64,000 bases of DNA from Falsirhodobacter sp. alg1 (GTDB lineage: Bacteria; Pseudomonadota; Alphaproteobacteria; Rhodobacterales; Rhodobacteraceae): contig NZ_BBJC02000003.1 in assembly GCF_000739715.2 (NCBI RefSeq), positions 149,338 through 213,337 on the forward strand. Direction: 5' to 3'. The notes beneath the pieces were generated by a model. The model worked only from the letters and a program-made list of their open reading frames with translations, ran no database searches and was not told where the DNA came from. The position numbers and the translations under genes are program-made. Positions 43,734 to 52,163 of the stretch are shown one piece after another; within the stretch, counting starts at the first letter, position 1, and every line of letters starts with the position of its first letter.

Positions 43734-44303
43734 TCACAGGCTGCGCGACATGGCGCGATGACGGCCTTCGCTGATTTCCTCGACAACTTTGGCACAGAAT
43801 GCATCAAGGTCGTTCGGATTGCGGCTGGTTACAAGGCCGGAATCGACAACGACTTCACGATCCTGCCATGTGCCGCCCGCATTTCGGATGTCGGTCTGGA
43901 GTGAGGGGAAGGAGGCAACGGTTCGCCCCTTCAGCACATCGGCCTCTACCAGAACCCATGGACCGTGGCAGATCGCGGCAACAGGTTTTTGCTGTTCCAC
44001 GATCGTGCGTACGAAGCTGACAACATCCTTGTATGCCCGCAGCCTGTCGGCGCCGACGGTACCGCCCGGGATGACCAGCGCATCGAACTGGTCGGCATGC
44101 ACATCCGCAACCTTGGCATCGACCTTATGGGTGCCGGCCGGCTGCAGATCGCCCGAAACGGTCTTGGCATCGTCTGTTGTCAGGCTGATCACGGTGACGC
44201 GGGCACCGGCTGCTTCCAATGCAGCCTTGGGACGCGCGAATTCGACATCTTCGGTTCCCTCTGGCGCGATCAGCAAGGCCACGGTTTTTCCATCGAGTTT
44301 CAT
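43734..44303 (-). CDS. PfpI/DJ-1 family protein (YhbO/protein deglycase-like)
   Basis: The 189-residue protein has the DJ-1/PfpI fold with the nucleophile elbow Cys112-His113 in AAICHGPW and an upstream Glu in APEGTED. Relatives are stress-linked deglycases, glyoxalases or proteases. I start at MKLDGKTVALL; an in-frame extension into the divergent kinase gene lacks similarity. A perfect GGAAC-N17-CGTT promoter lies 29 nt before the ATG, which supports stress induction. A membrane microprotein follows in the same unit. Confidence 0.92.
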   Translation of the reverse strand: MKLDGKTVALLIAPEGTEDVEFARPKAALEAAGARVTVISLTTDDAKTVSGDLQPAGTHKVDAKVADVHADQFDALVIPGGTVGADRLRAYKDVVSFVRTIVEQQKPVAAICHGPWVLVEADVLKGRTVASFPSLQTDIRNAGGTWQDREVVVDSGLVTSRNPNDLDAFCAKVVEEISEGRHRAMSRSL

Positions 44304-44332
44304 CAAAGCACCTTTTCCACTTGTGATGGTCG

Positions 44333-44358
44333 AACGAAAAAGGGAAATAAAATGTTCC
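44333..44358 (-). promoter_or_regulatory. EcfG-type general-stress promoter (GGAAC-N17-CGTT) of pfpI
   Basis: On the minus strand GGAAC (44358-44354) and CGTT (44336-44333) are separated by 17 nt, mostly A/T, a perfect consensus. The distance from the downstream element to the pfpI ATG is 29 nt. The promoter lies in the 77-nt gap shared with the divergent kinase gene. Confidence 0.75.
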
Positions 44359-44380
44359 GGTTTCTTGTTGGAGTTCGACC

Positions 44381-45970
44381 TTGCCCGACGCGCAAGCCCG
44401 TTACGATATGCTGGACCGGCTGAATATTCTCGATACTCCGGATGAGCCGGAGTTCGACAATCTGGTTGGTATAGCACGCGCGGTTTGCCGCGCTCCCATT
44501 GCGCTGATCAGCCTTGTTGATCGTGACCGCCAATGGTTCAAGGCGCATGTCGGGTTCGAACGTCATGAAACGCCGCTGGATGAATCCGTCTGCACCCATG
44601 TTCTGGGTGAACCTGAAATCCTGGTCATTCCGGATCTTACACAGGACCCGCGCACCCGCGAAAACCCGCTGGTTCTGCGGGATCCGAATATCCGGTTCTA
44701 TGCCGGGGTGCCTCTGCGCGTCGAAGGGGTCACGATCGGCTCGCTTTGCGTCATCGACCTTGTCGCCCGGCCTCAGGGGTTAAGCACGGAGGAAATCCGG
44801 ATACTGAAGGCAATCGCGCTGGAGGTGGTGAACCATATCCAGCAGCGCGACCGCCGTAACCTTTGGCGTGCCGAGGTGGAGCGTCGGAACGCCAATCTGC
44901 GTGTGGCGGCCGAACATGCCGAGGCGCTGGTCCGTCTGGGCGATGTATTGCGCAAGACCGAGAATGTGCCCGAGGTCGTATCGCTGGGATCCACGACGAT
45001 GGCCGAAACGCTGCGTGCCACGCGCGCGGGGTTCGGGATTGTGGATGCCGTCAATGAAACCGTGATGATGCAGCCGGATTGGCGGATGCCCGGCGTTCAG
45101 TCATTGGCGGGGTTGCACCACTTTCGCGACTACGGCTCTTTTGTGGATGACCTGAACCGCGGAGAGCTGGTGATCGTTCTGGATGTCGAAAAGGATCCCC
45201 GCACAGCCAAAAGCGGCAAGATGCTGGCAGAAATGGGCATCCGGGTACTGATCAACGTGCCGATCTTCCAGAATGGTGTGTTTTCGCTGGTCGGCTTTGT
45301 CCATTTTGACTGGGAACGTCCGCTGGCGGATGTGGACATCAGCTTTGTCCGCGCTGTGGCCGACCGTATTCAGGCCGCAATCGTAAGCCTGCGCGCAATA
45401 GAAGAGCGGCGTACGGCCGGGCGGGAGATGAGCCATCGGCTCAAGAATACCTTTGCCATGATCACGGCCATTGCCCGTCAGACCTTCAATGGCGCGGATC
45501 GTGAGGCTGTGCGCGGTTTTTCGAACCGTCTGATTGCCATGGGGGCCGCCTATGATCTGCTGGCCCATGAACGGTGGGAGGCGGCCAAGCTGGAAGCCGT
45601 GGTTGCAGGGTCCGTCGCGGTGGTGGCGGGGGCGGATAACATCCATCTTTCCGGCCCGGCGGTGGATCTGGGTTCCGAAAGTGCATTGTCCGTCGCCTTG
45701 CTGGTCCACGAACTGGTCACGAATTCCATGAAGTACGGAGCACTTTCGGTTTCGGAGGGGCGGGTGTCGCTGGATTGGTCCGTCGCCGAGGATGAGTTGG
45801 TGATGGCTTGGCAGGAAAGCGGCGGGCCCGAGGTGGTAAACCCTACCCGAAGGGGCTTCGGATCCCGGCTGATGCAGGCGGGCCTGGGGAATGGCAACGC
45901 CATGCTGGATTACCGCCCCGAAGGTTTGCAGGCGGCATTCCGCGCGCGGCTCAGCGATCTCAGGCGCTGA
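44381..45970 (+). CDS. HWE-family sensor histidine kinase with GAF-like input domains
   Basis: This soluble 529-residue kinase begins with a GAF domain (about 1-150), followed by a second sensor region (about 165-335) that also looks GAF-like. The HWE kinase core follows: phospho-acceptor His352 in EMSHRLKNTF and an N-box-like ALLVHELVTNSMKYG. No transmembrane segment is seen. The best start is TTG 44381 with GGAG seven bases upstream; the first in-frame ATG is at 44408. HWE kinases often act on the PhyR branch of the alphaproteobacterial general stress response. This gene lies between two EcfG-type promoters, but no PhyR, NepR or sigma factor is in the window. Confidence 0.88.
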   Translation: MPDAQARYDMLDRLNILDTPDEPEFDNLVGIARAVCRAPIALISLVDRDRQWFKAHVGFERHETPLDESVCTHVLGEPEILVIPDLTQDPRTRENPLVLRDPNIRFYAGVPLRVEGVTIGSLCVIDLVARPQGLSTEEIRILKAIALEVVNHIQQRDRRNLWRAEVERRNANLRVAAEHAEALVRLGDVLRKTENVPEVVSLGSTTMAETLRATRAGFGIVDAVNETVMMQPDWRMPGVQSLAGLHHFRDYGSFVDDLNRGELVIVLDVEKDPRTAKSGKMLAEMGIRVLINVPIFQNGVFSLVGFVHFDWERPLADVDISFVRAVADRIQAAIVSLRAIEERRTAGREMSHRLKNTFAMITAIARQTFNGADREAVRGFSNRLIAMGAAYDLLAHERWEAAKLEAVVAGSVAVVAGADNIHLSGPAVDLGSESALSVALLVHELVTNSMKYGALSVSEGRVSLDWSVAEDELVMAWQESGGPEVVNPTRRGFGSRLMQAGLGNGNAMLDYRPEGLQAAFRARLSDLRR

Positions 45971-45972
45971 CA

Positions 45973-45997
45973 GGAACCACATCTGCAGTGTGCCGTT
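45973..45997 (+). promoter_or_regulatory. EcfG-type general-stress promoter (GGAAC-N16-CGTT) of PRC-barrel gene
   Basis: GGAAC at 45973-45977 and CGTT at 45994-45997 are separated by 16 nt, a perfect consensus match. It begins two bases after the kinase stop and ends 32 nt before the ATG of the exported PRC-barrel gene. A separate transcript for the PRC-barrel genes is therefore likely. Confidence 0.75.
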
Positions 45998-46029
45998 GTT
46001 TCCGTAGAATGAATACGGAGAATGACGCT

Positions 46030-46437
46030 ATGAAACTTCTTGCAACCTCGGCAATGATCCTGACGCTTGGCACAGCGGGGGCAATGGCCCAGGAGGTCGT
46101 CGTTCCGATGGACGGCGTACGCGCCAGCACCATCGAGGGCGGCGAGGTCTATAGCATCCAGACCGGCATCGAAGAGGCGACCTTCGGCACAACCAAATAC
46201 ACAGATATCAGCACCGAATGGGACAACATCGGTGAAATCGAAGACATCGTTCTGTCACCCGAAGGTGAAATGATCGGCATCGTCGCTGAAGTTGGCGGCT
46301 TTCTTGGAATGGGGGAGCATGAGGTGATGCTTCCGTCGGATGCAGTCCATCTGCTGTCGGGGAATGACGGGAAATATGCCTATGTAACGCGCCTGTCGCT
46401 TGATGAACTGAAGGCACTGCCTGTCATCAAGGAATGA
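46030..46437 (+). CDS. Exported PRC-barrel domain protein
   Basis: The 135-residue protein has a Sec signal (MKLLATSAMILTLGTAGAMA, cleavage after AMA near residue 20) and a PRC-barrel-like domain (about 55-130) with IGEIEDIVLSPEGEMIG and GGFLGMGEHEV. PRC-barrel proteins of this kind are common stress-induced periplasmic proteins of unknown biochemical function. GGAG lies nine bases before ATG 46030; an ATG 21 nt upstream would place extra polar residues ahead of the signal. A perfect EcfG-type promoter lies upstream. Confidence 0.85.
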   Translation: MKLLATSAMILTLGTAGAMAQEVVVPMDGVRASTIEGGEVYSIQTGIEEATFGTTKYTDISTEWDNIGEIEDIVLSPEGEMIGIVAEVGGFLGMGEHEVMLPSDAVHLLSGNDGKYAYVTRLSLDELKALPVIKE

Positions 46438-46501
46438 TCCGTCCATAATTGGCATGGCCCATATGCCCCGTGCCGCTGCAAATCGATAGAGAGGATAGAA
46501 T

Positions 46502-46843
46502 ATGGCCAGTACCACAATTTCCAGCAAAGACGTTGATGGCACCGCAGTCTACAGCCCCTCGGGCGACCGGCTTGGCCATATCGATCATCTGAGGATCGAT
46601 AAGGAGCTGGGCTATGTCGCCTATGCGGTTATGGGGTTCGGCGGTTTTCTGGGGGTTGGCGAAGGCCATCACCCCGTACCGTGGAAGAAACTGCGCTATG
46701 ACACATCGCTGAATGGCTATGTCACGGACATTACCGAAGAACAGTTGCAGAAAGCACCGCGCCAGCCCGAAGAAACCGATGATAACCGCCAATGGGCAAC
46801 TACGTTTTACGGTTATTACGGCGTTGCACCCTATTGGGTGTGA
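46502..46843 (+). CDS. PRC-barrel domain protein (cytoplasmic)
   Basis: This 113-residue protein has one PRC-barrel domain: VYSPSGDRLGHIDHLRID (about 16-33), YVAYAVMGFGGFLGVGEGHHPVPW-type core (positions about 38-61) and a C-terminal tail ending in YYGVAPYWV. No signal peptide is visible. It lies 64 nt after the exported PRC-barrel gene, preceded by GAGGA, and may share its transcript. Its stop abuts the stop of the convergent DUF1178 gene with no base between. Confidence 0.85.
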   Translation: MASTTISSKDVDGTAVYSPSGDRLGHIDHLRIDKELGYVAYAVMGFGGFLGVGEGHHPVPWKKLRYDTSLNGYVTDITEEQLQKAPRQPEETDDNRQWATTFYGYYGVAPYWV

Positions 46844-47227
46844 TCAGTTGGTCTGGCGCTTCGGAATGAACGGAAGGGGAAGGACGGGCACGCCTTCCTC
46901 TATCAGCTTGCGGGCTTCATCCAGACGCGCCTCGCCATGGATTGACCGTTTCGGTGCGTCTCCGGCATGCATCTTGCGCGCTTCGCCGACAAATCCGGTA
47001 CCGACATATTCCGAATTGGCCTCAACCATTTTTTTCAAAGCGGCCAGCGCTTCGGTTTTTTTGGTTATACTGACGGCCGGTGCCATCAGTGCTTTTTCTA
47101 CATCAGGGTTCCCGCACTCGGGGCAGGGAACATGACCTGCCTTCCGCAGTGTCTCGAAGGTATCGCCCGATGCAAACCAACTTTCAAAGCTATGCCCATC
47201 CGAACAACGCAAGGTAAAGCGGATCAT
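46844..47227 (-). CDS. DUF1178 family protein
   Basis: A 127-residue conserved protein of unknown function. The N-terminus (MIRFTLRCSDGHSFESWF) and the Cys-x2-Cys pair in VPCPECGNPDVEKALMAP fit a small zinc-ribbon-like fold of the DUF1178 family. The C-terminal half is helical and charged and ends in LPLPFIPKRQTN. It is 28 nt downstream of the NUDIX gene on the same strand and probably co-transcribed. Confidence 0.88.
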   Translation of the reverse strand: MIRFTLRCSDGHSFESWFASGDTFETLRKAGHVPCPECGNPDVEKALMAPAVSITKKTEALAALKKMVEANSEYVGTGFVGEARKMHAGDAPKRSIHGEARLDEARKLIEEGVPVLPLPFIPKRQTN

Positions 47228-47255
47228 TCCAAACGTCCCGTGAGATACCGAGGGG

Positions 47256-47708
47256 TCATGTAAGGTCTTTGACCCTCAACCCCTTGAAAATGTCGATGAG
47301 CTCCGGTTCATGCACCTTGGTCGCCGCGGTTTCAAGTGAGAACCACTTGCGTTGACGTTGTTTCGACTCGGGGTATCTTTTAGCAAGGCCCGTAACCTTT
47401 AGGGCAATGACCTCTACGCGGCAGGGTACCGTGCTTTCATTCTTCAGATCACGGTACAGGATTTTTTCGTACAGATAATACCCGACGGTCTTTCCGGGAT
47501 CACCGGTGACCCCGGCCTCTTCCCACGCTTCCTGCTGGGCGGCTTTGGTATTGCTCAGCCCGCGCATGGGCCATCCCTTGGGCAAGACCCATCTGCCGGT
47601 TTCGCGGCTTGTAATCAGAAGAACTTGCGGTTCCCCATCTTTCTTTCGCCAGCATAATGCTGCCAATTGCTCCCGTGTGGCGCTGACGATTTTTCGATCC
47701 TGTTTCAA
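47256..47708 (-). CDS. NUDIX hydrolase
   Basis: The 150-residue protein contains the Nudix box GLSNTKAAQQEAWEEAGVTG (about 51-70) with the G-x5-E-x7-RE/QE-x2-EE-x-G pattern slightly altered (Gln-Glu replacing Arg-Glu before AWEEAG). WVLPKGWPMRG before the box resembles diadenosine- or diphosphoinositol-polyphosphate phosphohydrolases. DUF1178 follows. Substrate not determinable. Confidence 0.88.
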   Translation of the reverse strand: MKQDRKIVSATREQLAALCWRKKDGEPQVLLITSRETGRWVLPKGWPMRGLSNTKAAQQEAWEEAGVTGDPGKTVGYYLYEKILYRDLKNESTVPCRVEVIALKVTGLAKRYPESKQRQRKWFSLETAATKVHEPELIDIFKGLRVKDLT

Positions 47709-47842
47709 TCCGACCCTGTTTCTGTCTGCTTATCATGTTTCCCCGACGTCTTTGCGCATCGGAAGTCTAATAGTTAGTATCCTACAGCCGCTATCAAGAG
47801 GCTGAAGCATAATGAATGGACTACGGTTAATAATTTCTACAT

Positions 47843-48994
47843 TTGCATGATAAATTGCCATGGAGCAGTCCGATTTTTCCTGAACACCCGATTTTGATCG
47901 GCGCCGAAATCTATCGCGGGTCAAGTTACGGCCCTAGGCATCCATTACGGGTGCCCCGGGTCTCTACCGTCCTGGATCTGTCACGTGCCTTGGGGTGGCT
48001 TCCCCGGTCCCGCTATCGCACCAGTCCCCGCGCTTTGCCGAACGCATTGATGGCATGGCACGACCCCGCCTATATCGCCGCATTGCAGCAGGCAGAGACA
48101 CTGGACGCGCCTACGGACACAATGTTGCGCCAGCATCATCTGGGAACCTTGTCGAATCCGCTGTTCCCCGAAATGTTCCGGCGTCCGGCAACCGGAGTAG
48201 GGGGCATGATGCTGGCGGCGGAATTGGTACAGAATGGCGGGGTCGTGCATGTTCCGGGGGCTGGTACGCATCACGGCCTGCCGGATCGTGCAAACGGATT
48301 CTGCTATCTGAACGACTGTGTTCTGGGTATGCTGGCATTGCGCCATTTCGGTGCACGGCGGATCGCCTATGTCGATATCGACGCGCATCATTGTGACGGC
48401 GTGGCGGCCGCCTTTGCCGGTGATCCGGACATCTTGATGGTATCCACCCATGAAGAGGGGCGGTGGCCATTCACAGGGGCGCTGGACGATGACGGAGGCG
48501 GCGCTGCCATGAACCTGCCCGTACCCCGCGGTTTCAATGACAGCGAGATGCGTCTGGCCCGTGAGGCCTTGATCGTTCCGGCGGTGGCCGCGTTTCGCCC
48601 GGATGCGATCGTTCTGCAATGCGGCGCTGATGCTGTGGAAGAGGATCCGCTATCGCGGATGGGGTTATCCAACAACGCCCATATCGGCGTGCTGCGCGCC
48701 CTGCGGCATCTGGCGCCAAGGTTCATCCTGACCGGGGGCGGCGGTTACAATCCGTGGACCGTGGGGCGCTGCTGGACGGCGCTGTGGGGCACATTGGCCG
48801 GGCGGGATATTCCCGATCAGCTGCCCGTAGCGGCGCAGGCAGTGCTGGCTGAGCTGAGCTGGGGTGGCGGGGCGCGTCCGGCCCCGCAGCCCCACATTCT
48901 GACCACCCTACGTGATCCTCGCCGGGAGGGGATCATCCGCCCCGAAGTAGTTGCGCGGATCGAAGTGCTCAGGCGGCGGATAGGGCGGCAATAA
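47843..48994 (+). CDS. Histone deacetylase / AcuC family deacetylase
   Basis: The protein has the zinc deacetylase fold: the His-His pair in GAGTHHGLPDRANGFCYLND (about 136-155), zinc-binding Asp and His in YVDIDAHHCDGV, and GGGGYNPWTVGR near residue 300. Family members deacetylate acetyl-lysine or small polyamines. The N-terminus is unsettled. The frame has no good ATG: TTG 47843 or TTG 47894 would be needed. An ATG at 47860 lies one frame off, and deleting one T of the T5 run at 47874-47878 would join it to the family sequence. The 134-nt gap before this gene is AT-rich and holds short inverted repeats but no clear promoter. Confidence 0.85.
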   Translation: MHDKLPWSSPIFPEHPILIGAEIYRGSSYGPRHPLRVPRVSTVLDLSRALGWLPRSRYRTSPRALPNALMAWHDPAYIAALQQAETLDAPTDTMLRQHHLGTLSNPLFPEMFRRPATGVGGMMLAAELVQNGGVVHVPGAGTHHGLPDRANGFCYLNDCVLGMLALRHFGARRIAYVDIDAHHCDGVAAAFAGDPDILMVSTHEEGRWPFTGALDDDGGGAAMNLPVPRGFNDSEMRLAREALIVPAVAAFRPDAIVLQCGADAVEEDPLSRMGLSNNAHIGVLRALRHLAPRFILTGGGGYNPWTVGRCWTALWGTLAGRDIPDQLPVAAQAVLAELSWGGGARPAPQPHILTTLRDPRREGIIRPEVVARIEVLRRRIGRQ

Positions 48995-49703
48995 TCCCGC
49001 CAAAGTCTGCGGCCTTCAGGCTGGCCCCGCCTACCAGTGCTCCATTGACATTCGGAAGGGCGAATATTTCGGCCGCGTTGCCGGGCTTGACCGAACCGCC
49101 ATAGAGAAGCCGGATACCATCCCCGAAGCGGGGGGACAGCTGGTTGCGCAAAAACGCATGGACTTCGGCAATTTCATCGAGGGAGGGGGTGCGGCCGGTG
49201 CCGATGGCCCAGATCGGTTCATAGGCGACGACCAGCTTTCCCGCTTCGCAGGTGGCGGGCAACGAGCCATCGATCTGGCTGCCGATGATGTCCAGAGTGC
49301 GGCCAGCGTCACGATCACCTTCGGTTTCCCCGATACAGACGATCGTTGTCAGCCCTGCCGCCTGTGCGGCGGTGACCTTATCGGCCACCATGACATCGGA
49401 TTCACCATGATCCGCGCGCCGTTCCGAATGGCCAAGAATGACATGGGTAGCACCCGCGTCGGCTAGCATATCCGCCGATACATCGCCCGTATGCGCACCC
49501 GATGCCTTGGCATGGCAATCCTGCCCGCCAACAGCAAGGGATGTTCCCTTTGCAGCCTCTGCCATCCGTGACAGCAGCGTGGCAGGGGGGCATAGCAGAA
49601 CATCACATGCGGGTGCGGAATGCGCCTTCAGCAGGTCGGCAACCTCGGCAAGGTCCGCCTTTGTGCCGTTCATCTTCCAGTTGCCAGCAGCAAGTCCGCG
49701 CAT
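48969..49703 (-). CDS. tpiA: Triosephosphate isomerase
   Basis: TpiA interconverts glyceraldehyde 3-phosphate and dihydroxyacetone phosphate. The 244-residue protein has Asn and Lys in AGNWKMNG (6-13), His in ILGHSERR (about 90-97), catalytic Glu in VAYEPIWAIGTG (about 157-168) and LLYGGSV for the phosphate. The start MRGLAAGNWKMNG at 49703 matches the family. Its end overlaps the deacetylase gene on the other strand by 26 nt. Confidence 0.96.
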   Translation of the reverse strand: MRGLAAGNWKMNGTKADLAEVADLLKAHSAPACDVLLCPPATLLSRMAEAAKGTSLAVGGQDCHAKASGAHTGDVSADMLADAGATHVILGHSERRADHGESDVMVADKVTAAQAAGLTTIVCIGETEGDRDAGRTLDIIGSQIDGSLPATCEAGKLVVAYEPIWAIGTGRTPSLDEIAEVHAFLRNQLSPRFGDGIRLLYGGSVKPGNAAEIFALPNVNGALVGGASLKAADFGGIIAALSAA

Positions 49704-49764
49704 AATCAATCCCCTTGGTGATACCCGCGTAAATCTAGGACGGGGATCGCCAAAGGAAAACAGC

Positions 49765-50112
49765 TTACTCGCGGAACTTGACGGATTCTCCGCAGCCGCA
49801 GGCATCGACCACATTCGGGTTTCGGAACTTGAAGCCCGATTCCAGCAGCGAGGTTTCGTAATCGATTTCGGTGCCGAACAGGAACATCTGCGCCATGGGG
49901 GCAATCATGACGCGTGCGCCGTCCTGCTCCACCGTTTCATCCATCGGGTTGATGTCGGCCACATAGTCCATGGTGTATTCCATGCCCGCGCAGCCGCCCT
50001 TTTTCACGCCGATGCGCAACCCTGCAGAGGATTGCTTGGCCATCAGGCGTGCAATCTGTTTGGCCGCCGAGGGCGTGATGCTGACGGCCTGTTTTCCGGG
50101 AATTGAGAACAT
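49765..50112 (-). CDS. Iron-sulfur cluster assembly A-type carrier (IscA/SufA/ErpA family)
   Basis: The 115-residue A-type carrier has the three conserved cysteines: one in KKGGCAGMEYTMDY (about 42-55) and two in ACGCGESVKF at the C-terminus. It would hold and transfer Fe-S clusters. The ATG at 50112 follows AAGGAAA. It is downstream of the DUF59 gene on the same strand, suggesting a small Fe-S assembly unit (a separate sufE lies at 56.9 kb). Whether it is SufA or ErpA cannot be settled from the window. Confidence 0.9.
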   Translation of the reverse strand: MFSIPGKQAVSITPSAAKQIARLMAKQSSAGLRIGVKKGGCAGMEYTMDYVADINPMDETVEQDGARVMIAPMAQMFLFGTEIDYETSLLESGFKFRNPNVVDACGCGESVKFRE

Positions 50113-50142
50113 GGCATTTCCTTTCCGCATTGAACGCGGGGT

Positions 50143-50499
50143 TTACATGAAGCCCAGTTCGAGGCGGGCTTCGTCCGACATCATTTCCATTCCCCATGGG
50201 GGATCGAAGGTCATTCCGACATTGACCTGCTTCACGCCCGGAATGGGTTCGACCGAGTCGGCGACCCAGCCGGGCATTTCACCTGCAACGGGGCAGCCCG
50301 GGGCGGTCAGCGTCATCAGGATCTCGACCTCGTTCAGGTCGTTGATCTCGATCGTGTAGATCAGCCCCAGATCGAATATGTTTACCGGAATTTCCGGATC
50401 ATAGACGCTGCGGCAGGCATCGACGACCTGATCGTACAGGGGGTGTTCGGTGGTGGACGGCTTGATAAGCGGGTCACCTTCGGTTTGCATATCGGTCAT
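50143..50499 (-). CDS. DUF59/MIP18-family Fe-S cluster assembly protein (SufT-like)
   Basis: The 118-residue protein is a DUF59 (MIP18) domain: DACRSVYDPEIPVNIFDLGL (about 28-47), LTLTAPGCPVAGEMP-like core with the conserved Cys near residue 70, and VGMTFDPPWGMEMMS. Such proteins assist Fe-S maturation in the SUF system. GAGGA lies before ATG 50499. It is 30 nt upstream of the A-type carrier and probably in the same operon. Confidence 0.88.
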   Translation of the reverse strand: MTDMQTEGDPLIKPSTTEHPLYDQVVDACRSVYDPEIPVNIFDLGLIYTIEINDLNEVEILMTLTAPGCPVAGEMPGWVADSVEPIPGVKQVNVGMTFDPPWGMEMMSDEARLELGFM

Positions 50500-50539
50500 G
50501 GAACGATCCTCTTTGGATAGGAATATAGGGATGGGGAGG

Positions 50540-50974
50540 TCAGGCCTCAACCCAGATCGTGACAGGGCCGGAGTTGACCAGCGATACCTGCATGTCGGCA
50601 CCGAAGCGGCCGGTTTCAACAGGGGCGTGTTCTGCCATCGCGGTACAGAACCGTTCATAAAGGGCGCGCCCCTCGTCGACGGGGGCAGCTGCCGAAAAGC
50701 CGGGGCGTGTTCCCCGGCTGGTATCGGCCGCCAGTGTGAACTGGCTGACCACCAGAACCGAACCGCCCACATCCTTCAATGACAGGTTCATCTTGTCCTG
50801 TTCATCCCGAAAGATGCGCTGCTTGGCGATACGTGCAGCGAGGGCATCGGCCTGCTCGGCAGTGTCGCCGCGCATGGCACAGACCAGCACAAGCAAACCG
50901 GGCCCGATACGGCCGATTTCCGTATCCGCAACGCGAACGGAGGCTTCTGTCACGCGCTGCAGAAGGGCTTTCAC
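50540..50974 (-). CDS. dtd: D-aminoacyl-tRNA deacylase
   Basis: Dtd hydrolyses D-amino acids (and glycine from mischarged tRNA-Ala) off tRNA. The 144-residue protein has [15 protein letters not shown] at the N-terminus, the catalytic motif [17 protein letters not shown] (about 77-93) and the C-terminal cis-proline signature [11 protein letters not shown]. The start codon overlaps the stop of the upstream sugar kinase by ATGA. Confidence 0.95.
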   Translation of the reverse strand: MKALLQRVTEASVRVADTEIGRIGPGLLVLVCAMRGDTAEQADALAARIAKQRIFRDEQDKMNLSLKDVGGSVLVVSQFTLAADTSRGTRPGFSAAAPVDEGRALYERFCTAMAEHAPVETGRFGADMQVSLVNSGPVTIWVEA

Positions 50975-51876
50975 ACCTCATGCTCCCACGGCGGGTTTGC
51001 ACCGGCACGGGAAACGGTAACGGCTGCTGCCCGTACGCCCAGTTCCAGACCGCTTTGCAGCACGTCCTCGGAAAGGTTGGCCACGGCGGCCTTGTTCAAC
51101 GCACCGGCGCGCTGGAGTGCGGCCAGGAACCCCGCGTTGAAAGTATCGCCCGCACCTACCGTGTCGGCCACGGTCACCTTTTGCGCGGCGGCAAAGCAAT
51201 GGCCGTTGGCGGTAAAGGCATGCGCCCCCTTGGCCCCTTCGGTCAGCAGCACGATCTTGGGGCCGCGGGCCAGCAGGGCCTTGACCAGATCCGCCAGTTC
51301 GCCTTCACCCTCCAGCCAATGAAGGTCCTCGTCCGAGATCTTCACGATATCGGACACCTCGATCATGTGGTTGATCCGCGCGCGGTAACGATCGGGATCG
51401 GTGATGAAACCGGGGCGGATGTTCGGATCGATCATGGTGACGCGTGTTGCCGCCTCCCGCGCGATCAGCGCGGCATAGGTGTCTGCCGCAGGTTCGCTGA
51501 CCAAGGAGATGCCGCCAAAGAACAGCGCATCCACCTCGGGGCCAAGATCCGGCAGATCCTTGGGTTCCAACAGACGGCCGGCTGTATTCTCATCATAGAA
51601 GGCATAGCTGGCCTGACCGTCGCGCAGCGTGACAAATGCCAGCGTCGTGGGGCGGTTGCTGCGCGCGGCATTCTCGGTGTTCACCCGCGATTCCGTCAGC
51701 GACGCATCCAGCATGGTGCCGAACAGATCGTTCGAGATGCCGGAAAAGAACCCGACATCCGCCCCGAGCCGACCAAGCGCGATGGCAGTGTTAAACACCG
51801 CGCCACCGGGGTAGGGCATGAAAGCGCCCTCTCGGGGCAGCATGTCGATCAACGCTTCGCCGCAGCACAGGATCAT
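50971..51876 (-). CDS. PfkB-family carbohydrate kinase (probable fructokinase)
   Basis: The 301-residue kinase has [15 protein letters not shown] (about 24-38) and the PfkB second signature [17 protein letters not shown] (about 241-257) with the catalytic Asp. The start [14 protein letters not shown] is typical of bacterial fructokinases, but other sugars are possible. dtd is coupled downstream. A candidate operator lies 13-34 nt before the start. Confidence 0.9.
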   Translation of the reverse strand: MILCCGEALIDMLPREGAFMPYPGGAVFNTAIALGRLGADVGFFSGISNDLFGTMLDASLTESRVNTENAARSNRPTTLAFVTLRDGQASYAFYDENTAGRLLEPKDLPDLGPEVDALFFGGISLVSEPAADTYAALIAREAATRVTMIDPNIRPGFITDPDRYRARINHMIEVSDIVKISDEDLHWLEGEGELADLVKALLARGPKIVLLTEGAKGAHAFTANGHCFAAAQKVTVADTVGAGDTFNAGFLAALQRAGALNKAAVANLSEDVLQSGLELGVRAAAVTVSRAGANPPWEHEV

Positions 51877-51888
51877 TGCGCCATTCCT

Positions 51889-51910
51889 TTAACCGTTATT
51901 TTACCGCTAA
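51889..51910. promoter_or_regulatory. Imperfect palindrome upstream of sugar kinase gene
   Basis: TTAACCG and CCGCTAA flank eight A/T bases, matching at five of seven positions as an inverted repeat, 13-34 nt before the kinase ATG. It is the kind of site bound by a LacI-type sugar regulator, though none is encoded nearby. The rest of the 201-nt gap to the tRNA holds a short CGGCA/TGCCG hairpin (51922-51935) without a T-run and nothing else I recognise. Confidence 0.25.
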
Positions 51911-52077
51911 CATTATCGAAACGGCAGCGGTGCCGCAATGGGCGGCAACACCGAGGGCAGGTCATGCAAGTGTGGTCAGGGAAGCAGGGTAGCGTTGATC
52001 GCGGGAGAAGGGTTCCTGCAAACTGCTTTTCCGTTCTGCCGTCAGCCATATTGTCCGACGTGCTGCCTATTGCAGTT

Positions 52078-52153
52078 TGGTAGGCCCGGAGGGACTCGAA
52101 CCCCCAACCAAGGCGTTATGAGCGCCCTGCTCTAACCATTGAGCTACAGGCCC
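52078..52153 (-). tRNA. tRNA-Ile2 (anticodon CAT, lysidine type)
   Basis: On the minus strand a 76-nt cloverleaf with encoded CCA runs from GGGCCTG (52153) to CGGGCCTACCA (52078). The anticodon loop is CTCATAA, giving CAT. The acceptor pairs C4-G69 and C5-G68, known TilS-recognition features of the minor isoleucine tRNA in E. coli, are present, and the loop context (GGGCG-CTCATAA-CGCC) resembles Ile2 rather than elongator or initiator Met. It would read AUA after conversion of C34 to lysidine. Confidence 0.9.
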
Positions 52154-52163
52154 GGCAATGATT

